Below are positions 52,886 to 64,000 of a stretch of DNA of 64,000 nucleotides, piece by piece. The stretch lies in contig JAUIMM010000686.1 of the NCBI GenBank assembly GCA_031769625.1, positions 186,001 through 250,000 of the forward strand, given 5' to 3'. The stretch's first letter is position 1. Each line of letters opens with the position of its first letter. Source of the stretch: Taudactylus pleione (lineage: Eukaryota; Chordata; Amphibia; Anura; Myobatrachidae). The translations under genes were made by a program, and so were the position numbers. The notes below the pieces were generated by a model. The model did no database searches and was not told where the DNA came from. It saw only the letters and a list, made by a program, of their open reading frames with translations.

Positions 52886-53609
52886 TAATTGGTTTAAATG
52901 TCCCTAAATATTGATGGGAACGAATTAAAATATTGTGACACTCTACCTTAATTGGAGCTTACCTTATTGATTATCATCCTAAAATCTTTTAATCTTTTCT
53001 AAAGAGAGACTTGAGTAGCTGCAGCTACTCAGGGGGGCGGATAAAAATTGTACACAAGTGTGCTTCTCTTCCAAGAAGGAGGGGTTGTGTGTGTATTTGG
53101 GAAGGAGATTAAACTCTACCTTCACCCGCATTACCATTTTAGGGCTGGTCTAATGAAGTAGCAAGAAGTCTAGTGCAGGAGGACTCGTGATGGGTGGTAG
53201 TCTGCGCTTCGCCAGTGTGGTGAAAATAGGGAGGGGAGTGTGCTGGAAGTGGGGTTATGTAAAGGGGAAGGAGGGGTTGGGGGGCAACTAGTGCAGCACG
53301 ATGAGGGTAAGGGTCCAGTCCTACCTTAGGAGCTATGTATAAAGAGGTGTATCAAATGCGCTCAGGTCTGGTGTCTTGCAGATAGAGGTAGGTGGGAGGT
53401 AGAGGGGGGTGTGGGCAAGTATGCTGTTTAGAGGTAACACTTGGTTGTGTAGGTGTATGGAGATGTAATTGGTGAAAGGGTGATGTGGGGACAGATGACA
53501 GATAATGGATAGCGGGTCCAATAAGTTTATTGGTACAGATTGCCCTTATTGGGGGTTAAGTGTTTATAAAACAGTTCAAATCCAGTCTGAAGCTGCCCAT
53601 CCACTATAC

Positions 53610-53958
53610 AACTTATCACCTTAAAGCTGGCCATCCACTATACAATTTTCTGTCAGATATCTGTCCAATCTGGCTGGTAGGAATGAAAACCTGGTAATGT
53701 ATGGGAGCCAATGCAATCGTCCATTTGCTCACAAACACTGGAAAATAGCCAAAAATGGTTGTTCACACAAATTGGTGAAAACACACACATCTAACAAATT
53801 TTAACAATTTTTTTTGTCCTTTTTGCAGTGTTTAAAACCATATGATTGACTGTCATTTAGCTCCTATACATTACCAGGTTTTCATTCCAACCAGCCAGAT
53901 TGGACAGATATCTGACAGAAAATTGTATAGTGGATGGCCAGCTTTAAGGTGATAAGTT
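53610..53958. mobile_element. Foldback MITE with roughly 105-bp arms
   Basis: AACTTATCACCTTAAAGCTG at the left is the exact complement of the right end; arms pair for about 105 bp, including GACAGATATCTGACAG-type sequence. The motif CCATCCACTATACA also occurs just outside at 53598-53610, suggesting a partial duplicate. Non-coding. Confidence 0.9.
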
Positions 53959-54317
53959 GGAGCTAGGCTCCTGTCAGTCAGGATGTTTGTGACTGGGTGG
54001 GGAAGTAAGTGAGCCCTGTTAGAGGACTACTTTCTGTGCAATATACACGTGTCCCCCGCTGGACCTTTGGTCTACAGACGGTGCATCCGAGTGTATGTAA
54101 CGTTAGTGCTTGGGCACCCCACTAAAATATATATACTTATATATAATATTCTGAAAACAAAATGTGGATACGTCGCCAGTACATATAGTGTTTGTTCAAT
54201 CAATGTATCAAATCAAATCAACCATATAAAACCTTTTACGCAACCTTTGCCCGAGGATAGTGGGCGTCAGCCTTAGGTCAATAATTATGAGCAACAGGTG
54301 TTCAATTACCAAGAATT

Positions 54318-54905
54318 AAAAATAGTACTGTTTGACAAATAGGCGACCAGTTTGCATAAAAATGCTAGTGCAGATAATAAATAGACTAATAAGTCACATA
54401 TAGTATAAATAAGTATGTGATAAATCAGTGATAAAAGGATAAAATGCAACAATGAAGTATAATATATATATAATTTATTCTATAGAGATAAAAAATTGAA
54501 TGCATAAAGGATGATCACATGATAAGATAATACAATAATCCACAAGTCAATAAGGGAAATGGGTAAATAAATAAATGGATAAAAAGAGGATGTCAGCTTA
54601 TCTGAGTAAAAAAGAGGTAAAGTTCATGGGGTAAGAGACTGCTACACCAACACGTATCGTCCAGGAACTTCTGATCGAAACGCGTTGGAAGTAGCAGTCT
54701 CTTACCCCACATCCTTTATGCATTAAATGTTTTATCTCTAAATAAATAAATTATATATATTTTATACTTCATTGTTGCACCTTATCCTTTTATCACTGAT
54801 TTATCACATATTTATGCTATATGTGACTTATTAGTCTAATTATTATCTTCACTAGCACTTTTTTACAAACTGGTCGCCTATCTATCAATCATAGTACTAT
54901 TTTTA
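54318..54905. mobile_element. Foldback element with roughly 200-bp arms and inner hairpin
   Basis: The outer arms 54318-54515 and 54707-54905 are imperfect complements, with TAAATCAGTGATAAAAGGAT facing ATCCTTTTATCACTGATTTA. Between them GGGGTAAGAGACTGCTAC and GTAGCAGTCTCTTACCCC form a second hairpin around GATCGAAACGCGTTGG. Non-coding. Confidence 0.88.
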
Positions 54906-55166
54906 TAAATAATATTGTATATATAATGTAACACTGATGGTTCATAGATTACTTTTGCCAATCGAAACTGATAAATATTCAATAAACTTAATAAAATTTA
55001 TTTAAGTTAAGGAAAAAAGGAATATATCACAATGACGGGACGTGCAGCTCCCCGTAATGAATCTGGAATAGTGAGGACAATTTATTGTAGTGATTCAGTA
55101 AATAATAAAATATCATAAAGAAATATAGTAAATAACTGACAATTATGAAGTCGTCAAGGCGATATA

Positions 55167-56801
55167 CAGTCAGGTCCATAAATATTGGGACATTGACAGA
55201 ATTTTCAGATTTTGGCCTCTATGCACCACCACAATAGTTTTGAAATGAAACAAACAAGATGTGATTTAACTGCAGACTTTCAGATTTAATTTGAGGGTAA
55301 TTACATCCAAATCAGGTGAACGGTGTAGGAATTACAACAGTTTTAATATGTGCCTCCCACTTTTTAAGGGGCCAAAAGTAATGGGACTATCAACTCAAAA
55401 GCTATTTCATGGACAGGTGTGGGCTATTCCCTCGTTATTTCATTATCAATTAAGCAGGTAAAAGGTCTGGAGTTGATTCTAGGTGTGACATTTGCATTTG
55501 GAATCAGTTGCTGTCAACTCTCAATATGAGATCCAAAGAGCTGTCACTATCAGTGAAGCAAGCCATCATTAGGCTGAAAAATCAAAACAAACCCATCAGA
55601 GAGATAACAAAAACATTAGGTTTGGCCAAATCAACTGTTTGGAACATTCTTAAAAAGAAAGAATGCACCGGAGAGCTCAGCAACACCAAAAGACCCGGAA
55701 GACCACGGAAAACAACTGTGGTGCATGACAGAAGAATTATTTCCCAGGTGAAGAAAAACCCCTTCACAACAGTTGGCCAAATCAAGAACACTCTCCAGGA
55801 GGTAGATGTATATGTGTCAAAGTCAACAATCAGAATACTTCACAAGAGTGAATATAGAGGGTTCACCACAAGATGCAAACCATTGGTGAGCCACAAAAAC
55901 AGGAAGACCAGATTAGAGTTTGCCAAACAACATCTAAAAAAGCTATTACAGTTCTGGAACAACATCCTATAGACAGATGAGCCAAAGATCAACTTGTACC
56001 AGAGTGATGGGAAGAGAAGGAAAGGAACTGCTCATGATCCAAAACATACCAGCTCATCAGTGAAGCATGGTGGTGGTAGTGTCATGGCGTGGCCATGTAT
56101 GGCTGCCAATGGAACTGGTTCCCTTGTATTTATTGATGATGTGACTGCTGACAAAAGCAGCAGAATGAATTCTGAAGTGTTTCGGGCAATATTATATGCT
56201 CATATTCAGTCAAATGCTTCAGAACTCATTGGACAGTGCTTCACAGTGCAGATGGACAATGACCCGAAGCATACTGCAAAAGCAACCAAAGAGTTTTTTA
56301 AGGCTAAAAAGTGGAATGTTATGCAATGGCCAAGTCAATCCCCTGACCTGAATCCGATTGAGCATGCATTTCACTTGATGAAGACAAAACTGAAGGGAAA
56401 ATGCCCCAAGAACAAGCAGGAACTGAAGACATTTGCAGTAGAGGCCTGGCAGAGCATCACCAGGGATGAAACCCAGCGTCTGGTGTTGTCTATGCGTTCC
56501 AGACTTCAGACTGTAATTGCCTGCAAAAGATTTGCAGCAAAGTATTAAAAAGTGAAAGTTAGATTTAGGATTGTTTAGTTTGTCCCATTACTTTTGGCCC
56601 CTTAAAAAGTGGGAGGCACATATAGAACCTTTGTAATTCCTACACCGTTCACCTGATTTGGATGTAATTACCCTCAAATTAAATCTGAAAGTCTGCAGTT
56701 AAATCACATCTTGTTTGTTTCATTTCAAAGCCATTGTGGTGGTGAATAGAGGACAAAATATGAAAATTCTGTCAATGTCCCAATATTTATGGACCTGACT
56801 G
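55167..56801 (+). mobile_element. Tc1-family transposon, copy D (full length)
   Basis: Ends CAGTCAGGTCCATAAATATT and its complement; TA at 55165-55166 and 56802-56803. Inverted repeats of about 220 bp. 1635 bp. Same family as copies A and E. Confidence 0.96.
55526..56548 (+). pseudogene. Tc1 transposase, copy D, one stop
   Basis: Starts MRSKELSLSVKQ at ATG 55526-55528, giving about 340 codons. N-terminal HTH with KSTVWNILKKKE, then GRPRKTTVVHD, the first Asp in the TDEPKINLYQ block, the second in MDNDPKHTAKA, Glu in SPDLNPIEHAF. A single in-frame TAG at 55970-55972 replaces the Trp of ILWTDEP. Compared with copy E four residues (VWRR) are missing by an in-frame 12-bp deletion. The frame is otherwise open to TAA at 56546-56548. 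Confidence 0.92.
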
Positions 56802-57266
56802 TATATGCCCCAGGCTCCTACCTCACCTATGAGAGGCAGTTAAAAGTTGGGTCAGTTTTATCTAGTCTGTCTCTCACTGCGTAGGGTGCAGGTTGAGACT
56901 TGCAGAGAGAGACCATTGCTTGTGATTGTAAGTGCTATGCTAAATGCTATTTTGTAAGTTGGACACTAGGTCCTTCCACCTTGAAAGAGGGAATTGTATG
57001 TTAGTTAGAGCTGAACAGGCTAGGATTTATTTATGTTTTTGTTTTTTTCGTGCTCTCAAATAAAACTAGCTGTGGGTACTTGTATCAAGATCCTGGACTG
57101 GTGTGCTACTAACTGACCGCTGCATGCATTTATATTGCCTTCAATTAATTGTGAATATATTTTTATAGAAGAAACTCGGTGAAGCTGTTTTTGGGGGGAG
57201 AATTCAGTTAGCAGCTGTAATTTACTGAGGGTGAAAAAGGTTGGTAACCATGGGCTTTTATGCCCA

Positions 57267-57371
57267 GGGCTATTCAATCTCACTTGCCTGATAAATTACT
57301 GTGTTGACATGGTCGCAGCACCCGCAAACTGGTTATTTAAAGTGGATTTCTGCAGTTCTAGTTGAATAGCC
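57267..57371. mobile_element. Small MITE with GGGCTATTCAA ends
   Basis: GGGCTATTCAATC at the left and GTTGAATAGCCC at the right; about 105 bp. A similar GGGAATTCAAATAGCCCCG start occurs at 63875, at the window edge. Confidence 0.65.
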
Positions 57372-58020
57372 CGGCGGCTATTTAAATTTCCCCCCCATAG
57401 TCTCATCTTCTATCACTGCTATAATTCTGTTAAACAGATAACATTTAAATCCTGTGTATGGAAAGTTGACAAGAATTAATGCGCTTATATGGAGCAGCCT
57501 GGAGACCTTATGATGAAGTAGTGTCACCAAAACACCTTTTAAAATAAATACATTGAACCTACATTGGGCAGTTAACCCCCACCAAAGGCTTTCCTGTCTA
57601 CTTTGAAGGTAGACCATTAAGTCTGGTAGGGATCCAACTACACACTGTAGAAGCTTAATTGGACGACTGTCATACTTTATTACCCTATGTAGTTTCTCTT
57701 TGTATTTTTTTGGGTAGCCATTGCCTTCAAACAATAAATGAGGAAGAATAGAGATGTGGAGAACCAATTAAACCCTTTGAGAAAAAGGTTTTCCCTTAGT
57801 TCCTGAAGATCCATTTGGTGACTTGTTTTCTTTATAAACATTTAAATCCTATGTAGCATTATACTTACTCTAGAGATGGTTTATTTGTGGGGGAGTATGA
57901 GACATTTTTTCACAATAACGGGTAATAATTATTTTTCTTGTAAAATGTAAAAATAATGTTCAGGTGAGTATTTAATTTATTTTCAGCTTTTATGCTGATT
58001 CATTTTATTTTGTTTTATAG

Positions 58021-58057
58021 GTCCTGGATGATCCAGCGGAAGATAATCTTTATATGG
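58021..58057 (+). CDS. camkk1: camkk1 exon: beta-5 strand
   Basis: 37 bp between TTTATAG and GTAAGG. It encodes VLDDPAEDNLYM plus the first base of a Val codon. DDPAEDNLY is the CaMKK1 version; CaMKK2 has DDPNEDHLY. It enters in phase 0 and leaves in phase 1. Confidence 0.96.
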
Positions 58058-58855
58058 GTAAGGGTTTTTTTTCTGTTCAATTTACAGTATTTATGCGTTT
58101 ATATCTTGAAATATGCTGAATTATTGTATGCAGTTAAGTAGACACAACTGTCATATTCTATTTACATTTTGTTTTAGTAATAAAGTACTTTCATCACATA
58201 AACTGTTATGCTTGCCTATTTATTGGCATTCTGTTTGATGTCCGCCATTTTTTGCAACTTAAAAGCAAAACAATACAGTTTATCAAACATTCATATTAGC
58301 ATTGCTAAAAACCGTGCATTATGCAGTAATTACATCAGGGAATAAAACAAAAAAATATATAAATAGTATATGTGCAATAAATAATGATTGTGTTAGTGAG
58401 CATGTGTAATTGTTTGTTTATCTATGAATTAAAACTGAAAGAGGGATCATCTAGAAAATAAAATTGGACAGGGATTTTACTCACTGAGGAACATTTCCCT
58501 AAATGCTAGCATTTCACTATCATTTCTAGGGATCGTTTCCTGATAGAGAGCACAAATTATGCTCTGTGTGTGGAATGCTCCATGCATGTGTAGAAAATTA
58601 CAAATTACCTTTACACCATGTTATATTACTACATTAATAAAATCCTATTGCACCACCTGCAAAAACAATATACCTGCCTGACCACTTAGCATGTGATGAC
58701 AGTGACGTCATCGACCCGGCATTACTGCCAGGTTGGCCGCCAGTCTGAAAGGGGTCTCAGTATGCACATAATACACCAGTTATCACCATTTGGTGTGTCT
58801 GGGCACCAATGTCACAACACCTGGCTGGATGTGTCTCAACACTTTTAAGTTGACA

Positions 58856-59269
58856 CATACTTGCCAACTCTCCCTGATTGTCAGGGAGACTCCCTGAAAT
58901 AGTAGCAATCTCCCTGACCCTGAAGAGTCTAGCAGTCTCCCTGATTGCACCTTACCCCCATTTTGTAGCTGTTAATTATAAAAAAAAAAAAATCTGACAT
59001 ATATACATTCAAATTGGTTTATTAGTATCATTTCCCTCCATTGATTATAAGGCACAATGATCCCTATAGTTACATGCATTTTCTGAAAAGTATCAGTGTG
59101 TTTTCATAACCAAATAGATCTTAGTAACTACTTTGGGTTCATTTACATTTGGATGAAAGTCAATTTTATGACACGCCTCTCAGATATAGCAGTACACGCC
59201 CACTTTACCGCTGCGCTCATTGGTGTTGCTTTCTCACTCTCCCTGCTCTTTCAAAAGTAGGCAAATATG
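58856..59269. mobile_element. hAT-type MITE, CATACTTGCC family, copy 4
   Basis: CATACTTGCCAACTCTCCC at the left and AAAGTAGGCAAATATG at the right. Flanks AGTTGACA and AGTTGAAG agree in six of eight positions. Interior AATAGTAGCAATCTCCCTGA matches the copy at 28953. Confidence 0.8.
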
Positions 59270-59329
59270 AGTTGAAGATGCATTCATTCATTTAATTTGA
59301 ATGTATCTAATATAGAGTTTAGGATCTAT

Positions 59330-59828
59330 GGGCCTGATTCAGAGCCGGACGTTCTGACCAGAGCGCTCGCTCTGAATCAGGGCCCTCCTACCTAAAAATG
59401 GAGCAGTCTCCTGGCCGCACGCATAGCTGTGGGTGACCACCCACAGCTTATGCGAGCGGCCAAAAAGATGGTCGCGATGGTCAAGACCATCGCAACCATC
59501 TGGCTTGCGACGAGACCCTGCGGTAGGGTCTCGCTGCCGCAAGCCCAGGAGTGCTTTTGGCTCTATCAGAGCCAAAAGCACTCCCACTGACATCACTAGC
59601 CCATGGGAACGCCTCTGTCTGGGCAGCCCCGCCCCCGGCACGCCCACCAAAGGGGGCGTGCTGTCACTCACCATCAACAGCACGCCCCCTTTGGTGCGAG
59701 ACCCATAGCGACAGCTTGGTCTCGCGCATGCGCACGACGGAGCTCCCTCCGTAGTGCGCATGCGCATTAGGGCACCATCGACCCGCTTGCGAGCGTTCAG
59801 CGCTCGCGAGTGGGTCTGAATTAGGCCC
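59330..59828. mobile_element. Chain-of-hairpins element, copy 2
   Basis: GGGCCTGATTCAGAGCCGG at the left, GGTCTGAATTAGGCCC at the right, flanked by TAT triplets (59327-59329 and 59829-59831). Same order of palindromes as 18217-18723, but the TGACATCACTAGTGATGTCA hairpin and its neighbour are collapsed by a deletion to GACATCACTAGCCCATGGG. Inverted ends and a 3-bp duplication fit PIF/Harbinger loosely. Confidence 0.87.
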
Positions 59829-60950
59829 TATGTTTTAGATGTAAATAACAAATAGTCAATTGTAATAAACTTTTCAAAAATACATTTATTTATTCATAAT
59901 ATATTACAATTTGCTAACATTTATGTCATGTAAAAAAATTAATTGTGTGACAACGGTCACTAAAAGTCTTTCACAACAACATAGACTGCACTGTTTTTTA
60001 ATTTTTCAATATTGCGAATTTGGTTAAAAAAAAACTTTTTTTTTAATTCGCTCCATATCAATTACATGTAAAGTTTTCTCTTGACAAGACACCGCACACT
60101 GCCTGTGATAATACTGCTAATAAATACTTGCTCCCGCCTATAACAAGTTGCCATAATATCACATGTTGGTAATGAAAAGTGAAAAATGCAATCTGCATTT
60201 GACAGTTTTACTGCACCAAAAAATACTCACACAGACTTTTCTCATTTTATTAAAGTGTTATGATATAATTATTAACTATAAAATATATTTTTATATATAA
60301 ATAGGCCTATATTATTCATTTATACAGCACCATACATGGTGCAGCATATTGCAAAGACATAGTGGAACAGGCGCATTACTAGACATTCAAGAAGCTCTAT
60401 AAAAGCTTTCAATTTAATAGGGAGGAGGATAAATATGATACTGGATTAAAACGTGGTTAGTACAGAATAGGAGAAATACAGAAGGTAATGTAGCTAGGAG
60501 GCAGGTACCTGATTGTGTAGAAGAATGGGGATCAGACAGAAATCATGTTGACAGTGTGTATAGGCGCATTTATGTAGTGCAGACCAAACACCAGTCCAAA
60601 TTTCATTCCATCTCCAGGCAAAGCTCTGCAGAATATTGATTAAAGAAATGAAACATCTGATAGGGGATACTAATGATTCTTAACTTTCCCTGATAACTTT
60701 TCACAACCATCTTTTTCGTATAATGTTAATGGTACAGTTAACCAAGCCAAATTGACATGAATGAAAGGACATAATAATTAGGATTTTGTTTGTATTTTGT
60801 GATATTACATTCTCATTTCAACATTTAGTATATTGAACAACCATGACTTTTTTTATTTTACATGGTCAACCTTTGTGTGTGTTTTTGTATCAAATTAAGT
60901 AATTCTTTTCATTGTTGTGTTCTCTCTTTTTTTTTTTTTTTGTTTTTTAG

Positions 60951-60972
60951 TCTTTGACCTTCTACGCAAAGG
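60951..60972 (+). CDS. camkk1: camkk1 micro-exon: hinge
   Basis: Only 22 bp, between TTTTTTAG and GTATGT. It completes the Val codon and encodes FDLLRK plus two bases of Gly, the kinase hinge. FDLLRKG is CaMKK1-type (CaMKK2: FELVNQG). The phase fits the preceding exon. The next exon, expected to begin PVMEVP, was not found by 64000. Confidence 0.93.
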
Positions 60973-61190
60973 GTATGTGAACAAAAATATTTACAAGTTT
61001 TAAACAAATGTCAAAACAACATTAAGGTAAAATTGTGTCTGATTGGGTTTCTGCTATAAAGAATATACATTTACAAATAAATGATTTGTAGCTGTTCTAC
61101 CAATTATAAATCTGCCTGTAACTAATTCCGCCTATTCCGAGGCTTCGCTAGAGCTCGGGGCGCCAGTATCGCTTCAACGCTTTCTGCACA
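60973..61190. other. camkk1 intron start
   Basis: AT-rich sequence, then a short CpG-rich patch (GCTCGGGGCGCCAG) just before Tc1 copy E. Confidence 0.6.
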
Positions 61191-61192
61191 TA

Positions 61193-62842
61193 CAGTCAGG
61201 TCCATAAATATTGGGACATTGACAGAATTTTCATATTTTGGCCTCTATTCACCACCACAATGGTTGAAATTAAACAAACAAGATGTGCTTTAACTGCAGA
61301 CTTGCAGATTTAATTTGAGGGTAATTACATCCAAATCGGGTGAACGGTGTAGGAATTACAATGGTTTCAATATGTGCCTCCCACTTTTTAAGGTGCCAAA
61401 AGTAATGGGACTATCAACTCAAAAGCTATTTCATGGACAGGTGTGGGCTATTCCCTCGTTATTTCATTATCAATTAAGCAGGTAAAAGGTCTGGAGTTGA
61501 TTCTAGGTGTGACATTTGCATTTGGAATCAGTTGCTGTCGACTCTCAATATGAGATCCAAAGAGCTGTCACTATCAGTGAAGCAAACCATCATTAGGCTG
61601 AAAAATCAAAACAAACCCATCAGAGAGATAGCAAAAACATTAGGTGTGGCCAAATCAACTGTTTGGAACATTCTTAAAAAGAAAGAACGCATCGGAGAGC
61701 TCAGCAACACCAAAAGACCCGGAAGACCACGGAAAACAACTGTGGTGTATGACAGAAGAATTATTTCCCTGGTGAAGAAAAACCCCTTCACAACAGTTGG
61801 CCAAATCAAGAACACTCTCCAGGAGGGTAGGTGTATATGTGTCAAAGTCAACAATCAAGAGAAGACTTCACAAGAGTTAATATAGAGGGTTCACCACAAG
61901 ATGCAAACCATTGGTGAGCCACAAAAACAGGAAGACCAGATTAGAGTTTGCCAAACAACATCTAAAAAAGCCATTACAGTTCTGGAACAACATCCTATGG
62001 ACAGATGAGCCAAAGATCAACTTGTACCAGAGTGATGGGAAGAGAAGAGTATGGAGAAGGAAAGGAACTGCTCATGATCCAAAACATACCACCTCATCAG
62101 TGAAGCATGGTGGTGGTAGTGTCATGGCGTGGGCATGTATGGCTGCCAATGGAACTGGTTCCCTTGTATTTATTGATGATGTGACTGCTGACAAAAGCAG
62201 CAGAATGAATTCTGAAGTGTTTCGAGCAATATTATATGCTCATATTCAGTCAAATGCTTCAGAACTCATTGGACGGCGCTTCACAATGCAGATGGACAAT
62301 GACCTGAAGCATACTGCAAAAGGAACCTAAGAGTTTTTTAAGGCTAAAAAGTGGAATGTTATGCAATAGCCAAGTCAATCCCCTGACCTGAATCCGATTG
62401 AGCATGCATTTCACTTGATGAAGACAAAACTGAAGGGAAAATGCCCCAAGAACAAGCAGGAACTGAAGACATTTGCAGTAGAGGCCTGGTAGAGCATCAC
62501 CAGGGATGAAACCCAGCATCTGGTGATGTCTATGCGTTCCAGACTTCAGGCTGTAATTGCCTGCAAAGGATTTGCAACAAAGTATTGAAAAGTGAAAGTT
62601 AGATTTTGGATTGTTTAGTTTGTCCCATTACTTTTGGCCCCTTAAAAAGTGGGAGGCACATATAGAAACCGTTGTAATTCCTACACCGTTCACCTGATTT
62701 GGATGTAATTACCCTCAAATTAAATCTGAAAGTCTGCAGTTAAATCACATCTTGTTTGTTTCATTTCAAAGCCATTGTGGTGGTGAATAGAAGCCAAAAT
62801 ATGAAAATTCTGTCAATGTCCCAATATTTATGGACCTGACTG
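61193..62842 (+). mobile_element. Tc1-family transposon, copy E (full length)
   Basis: Ends CAGTCAGGTCCATAAATATT and its complement, with TA at 61191-61192 and 62843-62844. 1650 bp; same family and orientation as copy D, 4.4 kb away. Confidence 0.96.
61550..62588 (+). pseudogene. Tc1 transposase, copy E, several breaks
   Basis: Starts MRSKELSLSVKQ at 61550. A frameshift near 61825 (GGAGGGTAGGTG versus GGAGGTAGATG in copy D) and changes near 61858 break the middle. The frame recovers with KTRLEFAKQHLKK and ILWTDEPKI (first Asp, Trp intact) and MDNDLKHTAKG (second Asp). Stops then follow at 62328-62330, near 62367 and near 62490. SPDLNPIEHAF (Glu) is still recognisable. More decayed than copy D. 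Confidence 0.92.
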
Positions 62843-62844
62843 TA

Positions 62845-64000
62845 TGAGGGACCAAATTGGACAAATCCACCATTTTGGCACTTGCACTGAATAGACATGT
62901 CACTACAGTATGCAGGTCTCCTAGTGTATTCCGCAGATGACTACATCCACAGCCAGTCATCTACCAACCAGATTTACAGACATACAGAAGAATGATCCCA
63001 TCAATTTATTGTGATAACTTCAGATATTGCAACATGGATATTAATTATGAACAATTTTTCTATATTGTTGGCAATATCGACGTGTGTGGTCATCCATAAA
63101 TGTTTGGTAACAAGTGCTGTACTGCAAAGTTCAGAACAGTGGTAAAAAGTGAAAACCTAGAGTAAATCTGTTTGGCTTATGTACAAGAAGTGAATATATT
63201 TTACGCACAACCTTATGGATGTACAGTCTTGTGTGTTTATATCCTTCTGTTATTCCCCCTACTCATGTTCCATAGGGATTCACATCGCTTTGCCATTTCC
63301 CTCTGTGTAAATAAATCAAATGGACAGTCTATAGTTTAATTCCATTGTATTAACAACATCAAAAATCTTACTCGCATTAAATAAAATATTGCACGGATTG
63401 TTACAAGTACATGAAACTAATACAAATTACAGTTGATTCCAATAAAAAAAAAATATTCTCTTGAAACAGCAGCAACCACTGATTATTACATTTTGTACAT
63501 AATGTACATTTTATTACATTATTACACTCACTGTCAGATGCCACACCCATGCTTACACCCACTGGGGCATCATTTAAAGCTCCACGGTGGTGAACTGTAC
63601 GGCAAACATTTTATGTTTAATATATGATAGAGTGCAAAAGTTTTATTTGTACATTACTATATGAAAACGTACAGTTATACAGTACTATATGAAAACATGC
63701 GTATTAATATGAATAGCATTCATAGAAAGTTGTGGTTATGAACACATTGCTAAACTGTTGCTGTTAAATGAAAGAGAGATTTCCACCAAAATAACAAGAA
63801 TTTACTGTACCAGGTTTTACAATTGATTAACCAGTGTTGAAAGCATTTTTTGTCCTTTGCTATAAAAGTAAGGGGGGAATTCAAATAGCCCCGTTATTTT
63901 TTTTCACGAGAAAAACATGTGTTATTTTGCTTTTTTTTTTAATGTGCAATTCAGTTACATCCCGAGTCCATTATCAGACTTTTTTCACCTGCCTGGGGCT
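62845..64000. other. camkk1 intron, no further exon seen
   Basis: AT-rich; no sequence for the expected PVMEVP exon. A possible MITE starts at about 63875 (GGGGAATTCAAATAGCCCCG) and is cut by the window end. Confidence 0.55.

Larger units (their letters stand above)
58058..60950. other. camkk1 intron (2.9 kb) with two transposon copies
   Basis: Elements are at 58856-59269 and 59330-59828. The remaining parts, including 59829-60950, are AT-rich without recognisable features. The acceptor is a T-run ending GTTTTTTAG at 60950. Confidence 0.75.

Overview
This window looks like part of a large, intron-rich vertebrate genome, most likely an amphibian (frog-like). The host gene is calcium/calmodulin-dependent protein kinase kinase 1 (camkk1), on the + strand. 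Five short, in-phase exons (19706-19759, 51320-51371, 52737-52870, 58021-58057, 60951-60972) encode the N-lobe of the kinase domain from the glycine loop through the RP insert to the hinge. The first and last parts of the gene lie outside the window, and I found no further exon at 1-19705 or 60973-64000. The intron between the first two visible exons is about 31.6 kb. The amphibian assignment is inferred from the intact DIRS-type tyrosine-recombinase retrotransposon, the abundant Tc1/mariner and hAT elements, and intron size; it is not proven.

Almost everything else is transposable element. 1-9.1 kb: the end of a Tc1 copy (A), a nearly intact Tc1 (B) spoiled by one nonsense codon, a large inverted repeat, and a mariner pseudoelement with a hAT MITE inside its transposase. 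9.07-15.2 kb: a rearranged, RT-less Ty1/copia element on the - strand with two LTRs, a polypurine tract and a copia-type primer-binding site. 15.2-22.8 kb: MITEs, a serial-hairpin element and a broken Tc1 (C). 22.8-25.4 kb and 32.0-35.7 kb: two inverted copies of an unusual hAT element whose transposase middle has been replaced by a minisatellite array. The second copy is complete, with an 8-bp target duplication, and sits in the arm of a foldback MITE; the first sits in Tc1 copy C. 40.1-46.0 kb: a complete DIRS retrotransposon with inverted terminal repeats, internal complementary region, and open gag-like, RT/RNase H and tyrosine recombinase frames. It is preceded by one copy of a 230-bp direct repeat whose twin lies 8.3 kb downstream. 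46-64 kb: an L1 tail, several MITEs (one rich in telomere-like GGTTAGGG units), two more Tc1 copies (D and E) and the last four camkk1 exons.

Nothing here reads as a multi-gene operon or immune system. The biology is a long-intron signalling gene acting as a landing ground for successive transposon waves. The clearest oddities are the hAT elements with expanding internal repeats, the nested insertions, the seemingly intact DIRS element and the chain-of-hairpins repeat. Terminal positions supported by target duplications should be good to a few bases; boundaries of decayed copies are approximate.
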